From assembly GCF_000374825.1 (NCBI RefSeq), contig NZ_KB895383.1:173262-237261 (forward strand): 64,000 nucleotides of DNA, in the 5' to 3' direction. Source of the DNA: Paenibacillus sanguinis 2301083 = DSM 16941. Its GTDB lineage: Bacteria > Bacillota > Bacilli > Paenibacillales > Paenibacillaceae. Made by a program: the position numbers and the translations under genes. Each line of letters starts with the position of its first letter. The first letter of the stretch is position 1. Below are positions 18,710 to 26,767 of the stretch, piece by piece. The notes beneath the pieces are model-generated. The model saw only the letters and a list, made by a program, of their open reading frames with translations, did no database searches and was not told the DNA's origin.

Positions 18710-19135
18710 ATGAAGGGTTTGTTATTTGCCTTGCTGGCCGGGGCTTTTGTTACACTGCAGGGAGTTGCCAATACGCAAATTAGCGCGGGTATCGGGACTT
18801 GGCCAGCCGCCGCCTTAACTCAGTTTATCGGCTTTGTGGCGGCCTTGATAATTTGGGCATTAGTCAGGGACGGAAACAGGCGGGAACTGGGGCGGGTGCA
18901 TCCGCTTTATTTGAGTGGGGGAGCGCTGGCGGCCATTATTATATTTACCAATGTTACAGCAATTCAACAGGTGGGCGTAACGATGACTATTTCCGTGCTG
19001 TTGATCGCCCAACTATGCATCACCTTCCTCATCGACAGCATGGGATGGTTTGGCGTAAGGAAGCAACGAATGCGCTGGCCGCAATTTATAGGGATCGCCC
19101 TGATGATTGCCGGGGTCATTATTTTGAAATTTTAG
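18710..19135 (+). CDS. YdcZ-type DMT family transporter, small subunit 1
   Basis: About 141 residues with five predicted helices (MKGLLFALLAGAFVTLQG start, IGIALMIAGVIILKF end). This is the half-size DUF606/YdcZ group of the drug/metabolite superfamily, whose members work as pairs. RBS AAGGGGAGAG. It is followed by a Crp/Fnr regulator and then a paralogue at 20130, which shares the FDSMGW-like motif (IDSMGWFGV here). The two probably form an antiparallel heterodimer. Substrate unknown. Confidence 0.85.
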   Translation: MKGLLFALLAGAFVTLQGVANTQISAGIGTWPAAALTQFIGFVAALIIWALVRDGNRRELGRVHPLYLSGGALAAIIIFTNVTAIQQVGVTMTISVLLIAQLCITFLIDSMGWFGVRKQRMRWPQFIGIALMIAGVIILKF

Positions 19136-19161
19136 CAGCGGGACAAGAATGGAGGCTTAGC

Positions 19162-19860
19162 ATGAGAGAGATTCCTGATCGTGGGCTGCTGGAAGCCTAC
19201 ATGGACAAATACGATCTGCATCAAGTATTTACCTCTGAATTAACTCCGCACTTAAGCTTGATCAGCTTCGATGAAGGCGAACTGATCTGTGCCCAGGGCG
19301 AGCCTTCTCATACGATGTACGTGCTGGTTAAAGGCAAAATCAAGATCTACAATACCTCGCCGGAAGGCCGCACCTTGGTCATTTCGTTCAAAAATCCGCT
19401 TGAGGTAATCGGTGATATTGAGTATATCCGCACCGGGGATATCATTAACACCGTGGAGGCTGTATCGGCCGTTCAGGCTATTGCTGTCGAATATCGTTGG
19501 CTGCAAAAAATATGCTATGACCACTCGCCGCTGCTAAATTTTCTGCTTGATATCATTACGAAAAAATTTTATATGAAATCCAGCTCCATGAGCTTTAACC
19601 TGCTCTACCCGGTGGAGGTCAGACTGGCCAGTTATCTCTTATCTGTGTCCTTTGATGAGACAGATATTCTGTTCCGGGGCGAGCTAAGCACAAGTGATTT
19701 GGTGGATGCCGCCAATTTAATCGGGACCAGCTATCGGCATGTCAACCGGGTACTGCAAAAGTTCACGGCTCATGGGCTGGTCGAACGAAATCGGAGCGGC
19801 ATTTGTATCAAGGATGAGGCGGGGCTACGCCGGTTGGCCGAACGAAATATTTATGAATAA
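19162..19860 (+). CDS. Crp/Fnr family transcriptional regulator (YeiL-like)
   Basis: About 232 residues. Cyclic-nucleotide-binding-like beta-roll 20-130 (LISFDEGELICAQGEPSHTMYVLVKGKIKIYN) and a C-terminal winged helix with DAANLIGTSYRHVNRVLQKF as recognition helix. It lacks an N-terminal Fnr-type cysteine cluster; only a few Cys are present. ATG 19162 follows TGGAGGC by 6-7 bases; the frame is open upstream without an RBS. Lying between two YdcZ genes, it most likely controls them, perhaps through the palindrome at 18619. The stop is immediately followed by repeat copy C. Confidence 0.88.
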   Translation: MREIPDRGLLEAYMDKYDLHQVFTSELTPHLSLISFDEGELICAQGEPSHTMYVLVKGKIKIYNTSPEGRTLVISFKNPLEVIGDIEYIRTGDIINTVEAVSAVQAIAVEYRWLQKICYDHSPLLNFLLDIITKKFYMKSSSMSFNLLYPVEVRLASYLLSVSFDETDILFRGELSTSDLVDAANLIGTSYRHVNRVLQKFTAHGLVERNRSGICIKDEAGLRRLAERNIYE

Positions 19861-19861
19861 T

Positions 19862-20106
19862 AAAGGTAGTTCAAAAAGTCGTCTTTCCAGGACGAAGTTG
19901 TTCGAGGAGTAGATTCGACATCGAATCTTGAATTCACCCGGGCCAAGCGTATGCTTCCGTAGCATGTTTCTTGCAGAAACATTTGAGTTGCTCACGTACC
20001 CACTACGTACGCTGCGCTACTCAGTCCCTCGCTTCATCCAACCTAAAGCGTTTTGAAAAAACGCACATCGGAAGCATAAGCCTCGATCCTGAACGACTTT
20101 TTGAGC
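19862..20106. repeat. Interspersed hairpin-rich repeat, copy C (full-length form)
   Basis: About 245 bp with a 12-bp perfect terminal inverted repeat, TCAAAAAGTCGT and ACGACTTTTTGA. Internal hairpins: GATTCG/CGAATC, ATGTTTC/GAAACAT, ACGTA/TACGT, GCGTTTT/AAAACGC, plus a long-range stem GCGTATGCTTCCG with CGGAAGCATAAGC. It lies between the Crp/Fnr stop and the RBS of the second YdcZ gene without breaking either. Confidence 0.8.
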
Positions 20107-20129
20107 GCGCACGAATAGGGGGGGAAGAT

Positions 20130-20591
20130 ATGATTGCAGGGTTAATGTTAGCATTAACGGCCGGAACTTTAGTCGGAATGCAGAATATATTTAATGCCAA
20201 GGTAAATGAACAGACGGGGAACTGGACGACCACAACCTTGGTGCTGGGCTTGGGTTTTGCGGCCTCCTTTTTGCTGGGACTATGCTTTGAAGGCATGGGG
20301 ATGTTTCGTTTTTGGCCTAATATGCAAACATGGTATTGGTTCAGTGGATTGATTGGTGTGGGGGTGGTCATCAGCTTGGTGCAGGGCATCAAATTACTGG
20401 GGCCCACTTATGCTATTGCCATCATGATGACCTCGGAACTGGGGTTTGCCGTGATATTTGATTCCATGGGTTGGCTTGGCCTCGAGAAGGTGCCATTTAC
20501 GCTGAATCAGTTGCTTGGCGCGCTGGTGATCGTCGGAGGAATCTTCGTGTTTAAGTGGGGAGAAAACCCGAAAAAGACTGCCGCCGATTGA
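20130..20591 (+). CDS. YdcZ-type DMT family transporter, small subunit 2
   Basis: About 153 residues, five predicted helices (MIAGLMLALTAGTLVGMQ at the start, LLGALVIVGGIFVFKWG at the end) and the motif FDSMGWLGL shared with the partner at 18710. ATG 20130 is placed after GGGGGGAAG; the frame is open upstream through the repeat element but that part has no RBS and is repeat sequence. Together with the first YdcZ protein it would make a two-component small-molecule exporter. The inserted repeat now separates it from its operon mates by about 270 bases. Confidence 0.85.
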   Translation: MIAGLMLALTAGTLVGMQNIFNAKVNEQTGNWTTTTLVLGLGFAASFLLGLCFEGMGMFRFWPNMQTWYWFSGLIGVGVVISLVQGIKLLGPTYAIAIMMTSELGFAVIFDSMGWLGLEKVPFTLNQLLGALVIVGGIFVFKWGENPKKTAAD

Positions 20592-20616
20592 ATTTGCTAA
20601 TTGATATGATGTTGCA

Positions 20617-20653
20617 GAAATGCCCCCTGAGCTGCTATTCAGGGAGCATTTCT
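20617..20653 (+). terminator. Terminator-like hairpin after the second YdcZ gene
   Basis: GAAATGCCCCCTGA pairs with TCAGGGAGCATTTC around an 8-base loop with one mismatch; the following T-run is weak (TT). It separates the cluster from the convergent aldo/keto reductase gene. Confidence 0.6.
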
Positions 20654-20754
20654 TAAAATGCTGGAATTTATAATTCTTCAGTCTTCCGATAAAGGTGGTT
20701 TGTCTTCGGTGAAAGTACATCGATAGTCGGTTTTCTTATGTACTGTACAGCAAA

Positions 20755-21660
20755 TCACCGATGAAGCTTGTAGCTGTTGGCCTTGCTCACCTCGCGGATC
20801 AGACTGATCTCGGTCTCCGTCAAATCCGGGAGGTCGGCTGCGGCAAGGTTTTGCTGAAGCTGCTCACGCGAGCTGGCACCGGGAATCACGGCAGCCACTG
20901 CCGGATGGGCCAACGAGTATCGAATGGCCAATTGCGTTAGCGAGCGTGCAGGCGTTACCAGAGATTCTTCTAGTGCCCGGCGAAGCTCAAGCAGTTCGTT
21001 CAACTCGTAGTCCGGTACTCCCTTGACCGGCTGTCTATTGGCAGCAAGCGCTCCACTGGACAGAGGACCACGGGCGATAACGCTGATGCCCTGCTCCTGA
21101 AGAAGAGGCAAGACGGCTTCCTCTGCGCGTCGATCTACGATACTGTAGGAATTCATCACACTAACGATAGAAGAACGGCTCACATATTCACGGATGACAT
21201 TAGGGCGGATAGAGGAAATGCCGTATTGACGAATGTAGCCTTCCCGTTTCAACTGCTCAAAGGCTTCAATCGTATCGTCCATCGGATCATCCAGTGTGCC
21301 TCCATGAAGCTGATACAAATCGATATAATCGGTATTCAGCCGTCGCAGACTGTCCTTGACCGCAGCAAGGATATAGCTCTTGGAAGCATCCCAACTCCAG
21401 CCTTCCTGCCCGGGAATGCGGCGGTTTCCCACCTTGGTGGCGATGATAACTTGGTCCCGGCGGCCACGAATGGCCTTGCCTACAATTTCCTCATTACGGC
21501 CACTGTCATACAGGTCCGCTGTATCAAGCAGATTAACTCCACGATCAAGAGCCTCGTGAATGATAGCGATAGCCTTGCGTTCATCCATGCCTAAAGACAT
21601 GCAGCCAAGGCCAATTTCACTTACAAGCAGATCGGAAGAGCCTAAGCGATTTAGTTTCAT
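20755..21660 (-). CDS. Aldo/keto reductase
   Basis: About 301 residues, the normal length. The AKR signature GVNLLDTADLYDSGRNEEIVG contains catalytic Asp and Tyr, IIATKVGNRR carries the Lys and DYIDLYQLHGG the His; the NADPH site lies near AAVIPGASSREQL. It would reduce an aldehyde or ketone with NADPH. It follows the YitT gene by 17 bases on the same strand, so the two are probably one transcript. Physiological substrate unknown. Confidence 0.92.
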   Translation of the reverse strand: MKLNRLGSSDLLVSEIGLGCMSLGMDERKAIAIIHEALDRGVNLLDTADLYDSGRNEEIVGKAIRGRRDQVIIATKVGNRRIPGQEGWSWDASKSYILAAVKDSLRRLNTDYIDLYQLHGGTLDDPMDDTIEAFEQLKREGYIRQYGISSIRPNVIREYVSRSSIVSVMNSYSIVDRRAEEAVLPLLQEQGISVIARGPLSSGALAANRQPVKGVPDYELNELLELRRALEESLVTPARSLTQLAIRYSLAHPAVAAVIPGASSREQLQQNLAAADLPDLTETEISLIREVSKANSYKLHR

Positions 21661-21677
21661 AATCAGTCAACTCCTTC

Positions 21678-22541
21678 CTAGTGAATGTTGCGTTTCTTGA
21701 AATTACCACCGCGAACTTCAGATACGTCGGATACGACAACAAATGCACTGTGGTCAAATTCCTTAATGATAGACAGCATCTTGGTTTCCTCCATCCGGTT
21801 AATGACGCATGTGATTACATCAGTAGCTTCGCCCGAGTATCCGCCATGCCCGTGCATAAAGGTCACACTGCGGCCTAACCGCGACTGAATGGCAGCCCCG
21901 ATTTCTTCGGTTTTACTGCTGACAACTTGTACGGATTTGGACTTTTCCAACCCTGTTTGAATGATATCGATCACATTCTTGGCGATAAAATAGGTAAGTG
22001 CAGAATAAAGAGCATTCTCCAGTCCGTAAATAAACCCGGCTCCAATGAAAATAAAGGCATTGATAAACAGGATAATGTCGCCGACCGAGAAAGGCATATT
22101 ACGTGATAATAATACCGCCAGCACCTCAGAGCCATCGAGCGCTCCGCCACTGCGAAGCACGATGCCGATGCCAACTCCCAGCAGCATGCCGCCTGCAAGA
22201 ACAACAAGCAACGGATCTTTGGGCCCTAAAATGGTATCTACATGGTGGAACAAAATGGTGAATGCGGACAAGGCAGCGATACCGATGCTGCTCATAATAG
22301 CGAAGGTTTTACCGATTTGCTTGTAACCCATGAAGACGAAAGGGATGTTGAGAACGAAGAGGAAAAAACCGAGGGGAATGCCGAATAAGTCCATGCCCAT
22401 AATACTTACGCCGGTCACACCGCCGTCGATAACATTGTTGGGAATCAGAACCGCTTCCAGACCGTATGCCGCAATCATGGCTCCGATAATAATCATAGTA
22501 ATCCTGCCGATGGTAACGAATAATTTGTTTTCTTTCATCAT
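21678..22541 (-). CDS. YitT family membrane protein (DUF161/DUF2179)
   Basis: About 287 residues. Five or six membrane helices in the first 200 residues (GAMIAAYGLEAVLIPNNVIDGG is a characteristic YitT motif) and a cytoplasmic DUF2179 domain at the end (VVSSKTEEIGAAIQSRLGRSV, then MLSIIKEFDHSAFVVVSDVSEVRGG). Family members are widespread in Firmicutes, with no settled transport substrate. AAGGAG stands 6 bases before the first of two ATGs. Co-directional with the aldo/keto reductase. Confidence 0.92.
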   Translation of the reverse strand: MMKENKLFVTIGRITMIIIGAMIAAYGLEAVLIPNNVIDGGVTGVSIMGMDLFGIPLGFFLFVLNIPFVFMGYKQIGKTFAIMSSIGIAALSAFTILFHHVDTILGPKDPLLVVLAGGMLLGVGIGIVLRSGGALDGSEVLAVLLSRNMPFSVGDIILFINAFIFIGAGFIYGLENALYSALTYFIAKNVIDIIQTGLEKSKSVQVVSSKTEEIGAAIQSRLGRSVTFMHGHGGYSGEATDVITCVINRMEETKMLSIIKEFDHSAFVVVSDVSEVRGGNFKKRNIH

Positions 22542-22627
22542 TCTGGCTCCTTGCTGTTAGTTTGGCTTGTTCCTTAATTTTACTCTATTTCATGGAATGA
22601 ATAAAGTTTAGTGAAGAAAGGAAAGAA

Positions 22628-22674
22628 GCAGTGCTTGGCATAACCCTTGTGATAGCGGGTCTACCAAACACTGC
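22628..22674 (-). terminator. Terminator-like hairpin after the M14 peptidase gene
   Basis: GCAGTGTTTGG and CCAAGCACTGC (minus strand) pair, with an inner ACCC/GGGT pairing. The downstream T-rich tract TTCTTTCC is modest. Confidence 0.55.
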
Positions 22675-22707
22675 TCATGTTCCTGGTGAAACGGCCAAAG
22701 CAAATTT

Positions 22708-23898
22708 TTACATATATAAGGAGGCCAACAGAATTCCTAAACTTTGTTGATAGATTTCATCGAATTGCGAGAGTGGCAGCGGGTTGACTCCATATCCAAG
22801 CTCTACAGTAAACCCCGGACGCCGCCAGTCCTGGATGAACCAGTCCTTGTAACCGGCGTAGCTCTCGATATTCCTTATCGGCTCATACCCGCTGACTCTG
22901 GCAAACTCGTTCACGATCGTCTCAGCGTACGGGGGTTCTAGCTGTTCAAAACCCCAATAAATAACCTGGCCCTGGGTATGGAAGGCCAGTACCTGGGCGA
23001 AATTGCTCTGTCGGGTCAACTCAGCCATAGCGATAGCTTCCGGTTCAGTTAACGGAGCGGTGCCCGGGTAGTCTCTTGGTCCGGGGCGGTCAGGGTTGCG
23101 AGCCACCTCGCGTTCCCAGAGAGCAGGGAACTGGTCATTCAAATCAACGCCGTTGATGTTGGCTTTCCAGCCTTGAAAATCTGTGCTTCCATCGTTATAG
23201 GACAAGACATTGCTTCGATAAGGCTCTTGCTCGGGTAATCCCTGAATGACCAAATCGACTCCATCCGGGTTAACCATGGGGACCATCGATAGGGTAACGC
23301 CCTCGTAATAAGGCCACATTTGCAGGCCGCGAATGTCCGTGTTGTTGGTGAGGGCTAGCAAGTATTGATTTAAAAATTGGATCAGGATGGAGGTAGTAAT
23401 CCATTCATTGGCGTGAAAGGAACCGTTGACATGCACCTGCTTGGTGCCCTTGCCAATCCGCAGCTCCGGAATCGGCTTGCCCATAACGGTATTGCCGATC
23501 GTGCGATAGGCTATAAACGGATACACCTCAATCAAACGGCTGAGATCCGCCCGCAATGCCTTATAGTCATAGGGGTTGCGAACATCGACCACAAACCAGG
23601 TCACTCGCAGTGGCAGTAGCAGCCGCTCACCAACAACGAGCCCGTTGGGATTGACCGATGGATTAAGCAGAAGCAGCATATCCAGCGGAACCCCCCGATC
23701 CCTCGCAATTCTCCAGAGTGAGTCTCCTGCCTTGATCTGATATTCACTCACCAGAAATCCGGGAATTTGAATCGTCTGGCGGGGGCTTAAACTAGCTCCG
23801 TCGATTCCCGGATTAGAGTCCAGGATTAAAGGCAATGGCAATTGAAACAACTGACTATAGTACCATAACGTGTCACCCGGCCGAACTTGAATTTGCAT
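22708..23898 (-). CDS. LysM-domain M14 carboxypeptidase (gamma-D-glutamyl-diamino acid endopeptidase type)
   Basis: About 396 residues. Two LysM domains at the start (IQVRPGDTLWYYSQLFQLP and YQIKAGDSLWRIARDRGVP), then an M14 zinc peptidase domain from about residue 105. Zinc ligands H162 and E165 are in GSFHANEW, the third in LAFHTQGQ, and the general base Glu in FTVELGYG. This is the arrangement of ENP1-type enzymes that cut the gamma-D-Glu-meso-diaminopimelate bond in peptidoglycan stems, often during sporulation or germination. No signal peptide is visible, so it may act in the mother cell or on imported muropeptides. RBS AAGGAGGG. Confidence 0.9.
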   Translation of the reverse strand: MQIQVRPGDTLWYYSQLFQLPLPLILDSNPGIDGASLSPRQTIQIPGFLVSEYQIKAGDSLWRIARDRGVPLDMLLLLNPSVNPNGLVVGERLLLPLRVTWFVVDVRNPYDYKALRADLSRLIEVYPFIAYRTIGNTVMGKPIPELRIGKGTKQVHVNGSFHANEWITTSILIQFLNQYLLALTNNTDIRGLQMWPYYEGVTLSMVPMVNPDGVDLVIQGLPEQEPYRSNVLSYNDGSTDFQGWKANINGVDLNDQFPALWEREVARNPDRPGPRDYPGTAPLTEPEAIAMAELTRQSNFAQVLAFHTQGQVIYWGFEQLEPPYAETIVNEFARVSGYEPIRNIESYAGYKDWFIQDWRRPGFTVELGYGVNPLPLSQFDEIYQQSLGILLASLYM

Positions 23899-24008
23899 GA
23901 ATATCCCTCCTTCACGATGGGTTTCTTACTATAGCCTATGTGCAGGGAAAGGGGCACCATGCCACCTATTGTTCGGCAAACCGGTGATCCAACCTCCCGA
24001 ATTGAATT

Positions 24009-25478
24009 TTACCTCTCTAAAATGGAATTCTCCCGGCCAACGAACCGGTAAACCATGTTTTTGTACTCTTCAAGCTCCTTGCAACAATCGTTCATGCGAC
24101 TGGCAATGGTTTTCCCGTTACCAAAGAAGAAACGTTCAAATTGGTTTTGCCTTCCTCCAAAGGGGCCAGCACCCAGTTCCCACGCCAGCCTGAATAAGGC
24201 GACTCGCTCCTTCGCTGAACTGGACAATCCCGGCAAATAAGCCTCCAGTTGGGCTTGATTCATGGAAGCCAGGTCGGCTTCTAAGGGAGTCATGATCAAC
24301 TGGCTGGCGCTCAGTGACTGAATCATCGCGATGATCTCTGCATGCAGCATAGGATATTGCAGTCCTGCGGCGGTCAATGGGGCTAGATCGGGGATGTAGT
24401 AGCCCAGGGAGCTGACAGTTGCATTGATCTCGGAGGCCAGCCTCAACGATTTGAGATTCTCCAGCCCGGCCAGAATGCCCGCTAATTGCTGCCGGATTGC
24501 CGGTTCTTCCTCACAATTTTGCTCCTCTGCCAGCCCCAGTAATAGGCCAAGAAGGAACTCAGTTTTAGCTATATAGCGGGAGCAAATCTGATGTCCGGCA
24601 TAGGCATGAAAATGCCCGCCATGAAATAATCGATCGTACATTCGTTCGTCCCCATAATAAAAAATACGTTCGTGCGGGATGCGTACCTGGTCAAGGATGA
24701 CCATCGTATCCATTTCCTCATATCGGCTGCTTAAAGGATAATTGAAGGTGGAGTCTTGCGCATAGCTTTCCCGGCAGATGAAGGTCACGCCCTCCAAATC
24801 GTTGGGAATGGCAAAGGCAAAGGCGCTGGGATTCGTTTCACTGTCCGAAAGGGTGAAGGAGGGCGTGGGGAACACCAGAATTTCCTCACAGGTAGGTCCC
24901 TGGGTAGCCATCATAAAGGCTCCGCTGACAACCAGGCCCTCCGGGCCTGCTTCAATCACTCTGGCGACGAGCGAGGCTTCGTGGTCTGCCGGTCCCGACC
25001 ATTTGGAAGCCATCGGCTGCACAAAAGCATGGGAGAGGGTAATGTCCTGATCGCGACAATAAGCGTAATAGGCTCGCAGATTTTGAGCATATTCGGGCAT
25101 TTCATCATCTAAAAGGGAGGCAGCGGTATAAAACGCCATCAAAGCCGTGTTCATATAATCGGGTGAACGCCCCAGGAAGCCATGATGATGGGCCGCCCAA
25201 ATTTCATTTAGCTTGCGTCTGCGTACCAGTTCCTCATAAGAATGGGGAGGAAGGAAGGATAAGCCTACCGGTTCTCCGGTAGCTGGTGACGGGTAAGTCA
25301 TAAGTTCAATGTAGCGTTCCTGGCCCTGTAAATCATACATTTCAGCTTGCGTCTGGATCAGTCCACGGAAGGCGGGATGACGGGATAAGGGGGAGGTTAC
25401 TCGCTCACCGTTATACCAGAGGTTAATGTGTTGCCGGTCAATGCGTTCGATATATTGCTCACCGTTCTTGATAGACAT
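24009..25478 (-). CDS. hpaB: 4-hydroxyphenylacetate 3-monooxygenase, oxygenase component (HpaB-like)
   Basis: About 489 residues. Sequence features of the FADH2-dependent HpaB/PvcC group within the acyl-CoA dehydrogenase fold: NGEQYIERID start, YPSPATGEPVGLSFLPP, HAFVQPMASKW, FLGRSPDYMN and LDQVRIPHERIFYYGDERMYD. It would hydroxylate a phenolic compound such as 4-hydroxyphenylacetate using reduced flavin. ATG 25478 is preferred to TTG 25481; AAAGGAG stands about 10 bases upstream. No HpaC flavin reductase gene lies nearby, so reduced flavin must come from elsewhere. It is divergent from the Fur-regulated operon. Confidence 0.85.
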   Translation of the reverse strand: MSIKNGEQYIERIDRQHINLWYNGERVTSPLSRHPAFRGLIQTQAEMYDLQGQERYIELMTYPSPATGEPVGLSFLPPHSYEELVRRRKLNEIWAAHHHGFLGRSPDYMNTALMAFYTAASLLDDEMPEYAQNLRAYYAYCRDQDITLSHAFVQPMASKWSGPADHEASLVARVIEAGPEGLVVSGAFMMATQGPTCEEILVFPTPSFTLSDSETNPSAFAFAIPNDLEGVTFICRESYAQDSTFNYPLSSRYEEMDTMVILDQVRIPHERIFYYGDERMYDRLFHGGHFHAYAGHQICSRYIAKTEFLLGLLLGLAEEQNCEEEPAIRQQLAGILAGLENLKSLRLASEINATVSSLGYYIPDLAPLTAAGLQYPMLHAEIIAMIQSLSASQLIMTPLEADLASMNQAQLEAYLPGLSSSAKERVALFRLAWELGAGPFGGRQNQFERFFFGNGKTIASRMNDCCKELEEYKNMVYRFVGRENSILER

Positions 25479-25593
25479 CAATATTCGTGCTCCTTTACGC
25501 TAAAATCCTGCTACTTCATATATAGCAAGGAACAGCCAAGGGGTGAAAAGCCGGCATTAGAAACTAGAAAACATTATAAATTTAAAATAAGTG

Positions 25594-25622
25594 TTGAAAT
25601 CGTTTCCCGCTTCTATTACAAT
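25594..25622 (+). promoter_or_regulatory. Promoter of siderophore import operon 1
   Basis: TTGAAA and TACAAT separated by exactly 17 bases, with the Fur box beginning 8 bases after the -10. Confidence 0.75.
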
Positions 25623-25629
25623 CCTAAAT

Positions 25630-25648
25630 GATAATGAGTTTCAATATC
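25630..25648. promoter_or_regulatory. Fur box, siderophore import operon 1
   Basis: GATAATGAGTTTCAATATC matches the 19-bp Fur consensus GATAATGATAATCATTATC at 14 positions and overlaps the predicted transcription start. Iron-dependent repression is expected. Confidence 0.8.
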
Positions 25649-25678
25649 AATTGGTAGAAGCGGGGGAAGATGGTCATT

Positions 25679-26698
25679 ATGTTGAAGTTGAGAAAAGGGT
25701 TGTTCAATTCAATAGCATTTCTTTTAATCATTGCTGTGGTATCCGGTTGTGCATCTGGAGGAACCGCGGAAGGTACAACGAATAACAAGGGCACGAATGC
25801 GGCTGAGAATACAGAACAGTCCGCCAGCGGCAATACGGAATCCACCGCTGCCGAAGATACTCGTGTAATCAAGCATGCCATGGGGGAAACAGAAATTACA
25901 GGTACGCCCAAGAAGGTTGTGACCTTGTTCCAGGGAGCTACGGATGTGGTCGTCTCGCTTGGCGTAACGCCCACTGCGGTGGTAGAATCCTGGGTTCAAC
26001 AGCCGGTTTATGAGTATCTGCGGGCGGATCTGGAAGGCGTGCCCGTGATCGGACAAGAACCACAACCAAATCTGGAGGAGCTTCATAAGCTGCAGCCGGA
26101 TTTGATTCTTGCCACCAAGATTCGCCATGAAGAGATTTACGATCAGCTTTCTCAAATAGCTCCTACCGTGGTGACAGAAACGCTTTACGACTGGAAGGAG
26201 ACGCTGGCAACGGTCGGAGAAGCGATGAACATGCAGGATGAATCCGCTCAGTTGCTTGCCGATTGGGAAGAACGTGTAGCTGACTTCAAGGAGAAGATGG
26301 GTGATCGTCTGCCGATCGAGGCGACCATTACCAACTTCCGGGCGGATCAGGTAAGAATTTTCTATATGGGCTACGCCGGGAAAATTCTCAAGGAGCTTGG
26401 CTTCTCCAGACCTGAAGGGCATGATGATGATTCTACCTGGGGAGTCATTTTGGCCTCCAAGGAGAGCATCCCTGACATGAACGCCGACTTGATCTTTAAT
26501 TTTAATTCCGGTACAGATACCGAAGCCATCCAGAAGAACTACGAGGATTGGACCAAGAGCAAGCTGTGGACCAATCTGGATGCCGTGAAGAACGGCCAGC
26601 TTGTTCAAGTAGACGAGGTGGCATGGAATAGTGCCGGAGGCTACAAGACAGCCAATATGGTGCTTGACGATCTTTACGAATACTTTGAGCTCAATTAA
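25679..26698 (+). CDS. Iron-siderophore ABC transporter substrate-binding lipoprotein 1
   Basis: About 339 residues. Lipoprotein signal peptide with lipobox VSGC (Cys24), then a Thr/Ser/Asn-rich linker and a class III periplasmic-binding fold of the FecB/FhuD type (KKVVTLFQGATDVVVSLGVTP, then LQPDLILATKIRHEEIYDQLS). It captures a ferric siderophore at the cell surface and hands it to the permease pair downstream. ATG 25679 is 9 bases after GGGGGAAG; the in-frame ATG at 25670 is too close to that RBS. First gene of a Fur-controlled operon. Confidence 0.9.
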   Translation: MLKLRKGLFNSIAFLLIIAVVSGCASGGTAEGTTNNKGTNAAENTEQSASGNTESTAAEDTRVIKHAMGETEITGTPKKVVTLFQGATDVVVSLGVTPTAVVESWVQQPVYEYLRADLEGVPVIGQEPQPNLEELHKLQPDLILATKIRHEEIYDQLSQIAPTVVTETLYDWKETLATVGEAMNMQDESAQLLADWEERVADFKEKMGDRLPIEATITNFRADQVRIFYMGYAGKILKELGFSRPEGHDDDSTWGVILASKESIPDMNADLIFNFNSGTDTEAIQKNYEDWTKSKLWTNLDAVKNGQLVQVDEVAWNSAGGYKTANMVLDDLYEYFELN

Positions 26699-26767
26699 TC
26701 GCAGCAGATAGGCTTGCCTTTAACAGGGCAGGTCTCTGTGCATTTCAATATACGAAAGAGTGAGAAT

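Noticed and set aside
20617..20653. Considered as another copy of the interspersed repeat
   Set aside because: It shares no sequence with the repeat ends and is better explained as a terminator.
25724..26608. Minus-strand frame of 294 codons
   Set aside because: Lies entirely opposite the siderophore-binding lipoprotein gene, with no RBS and no recognisable motif.
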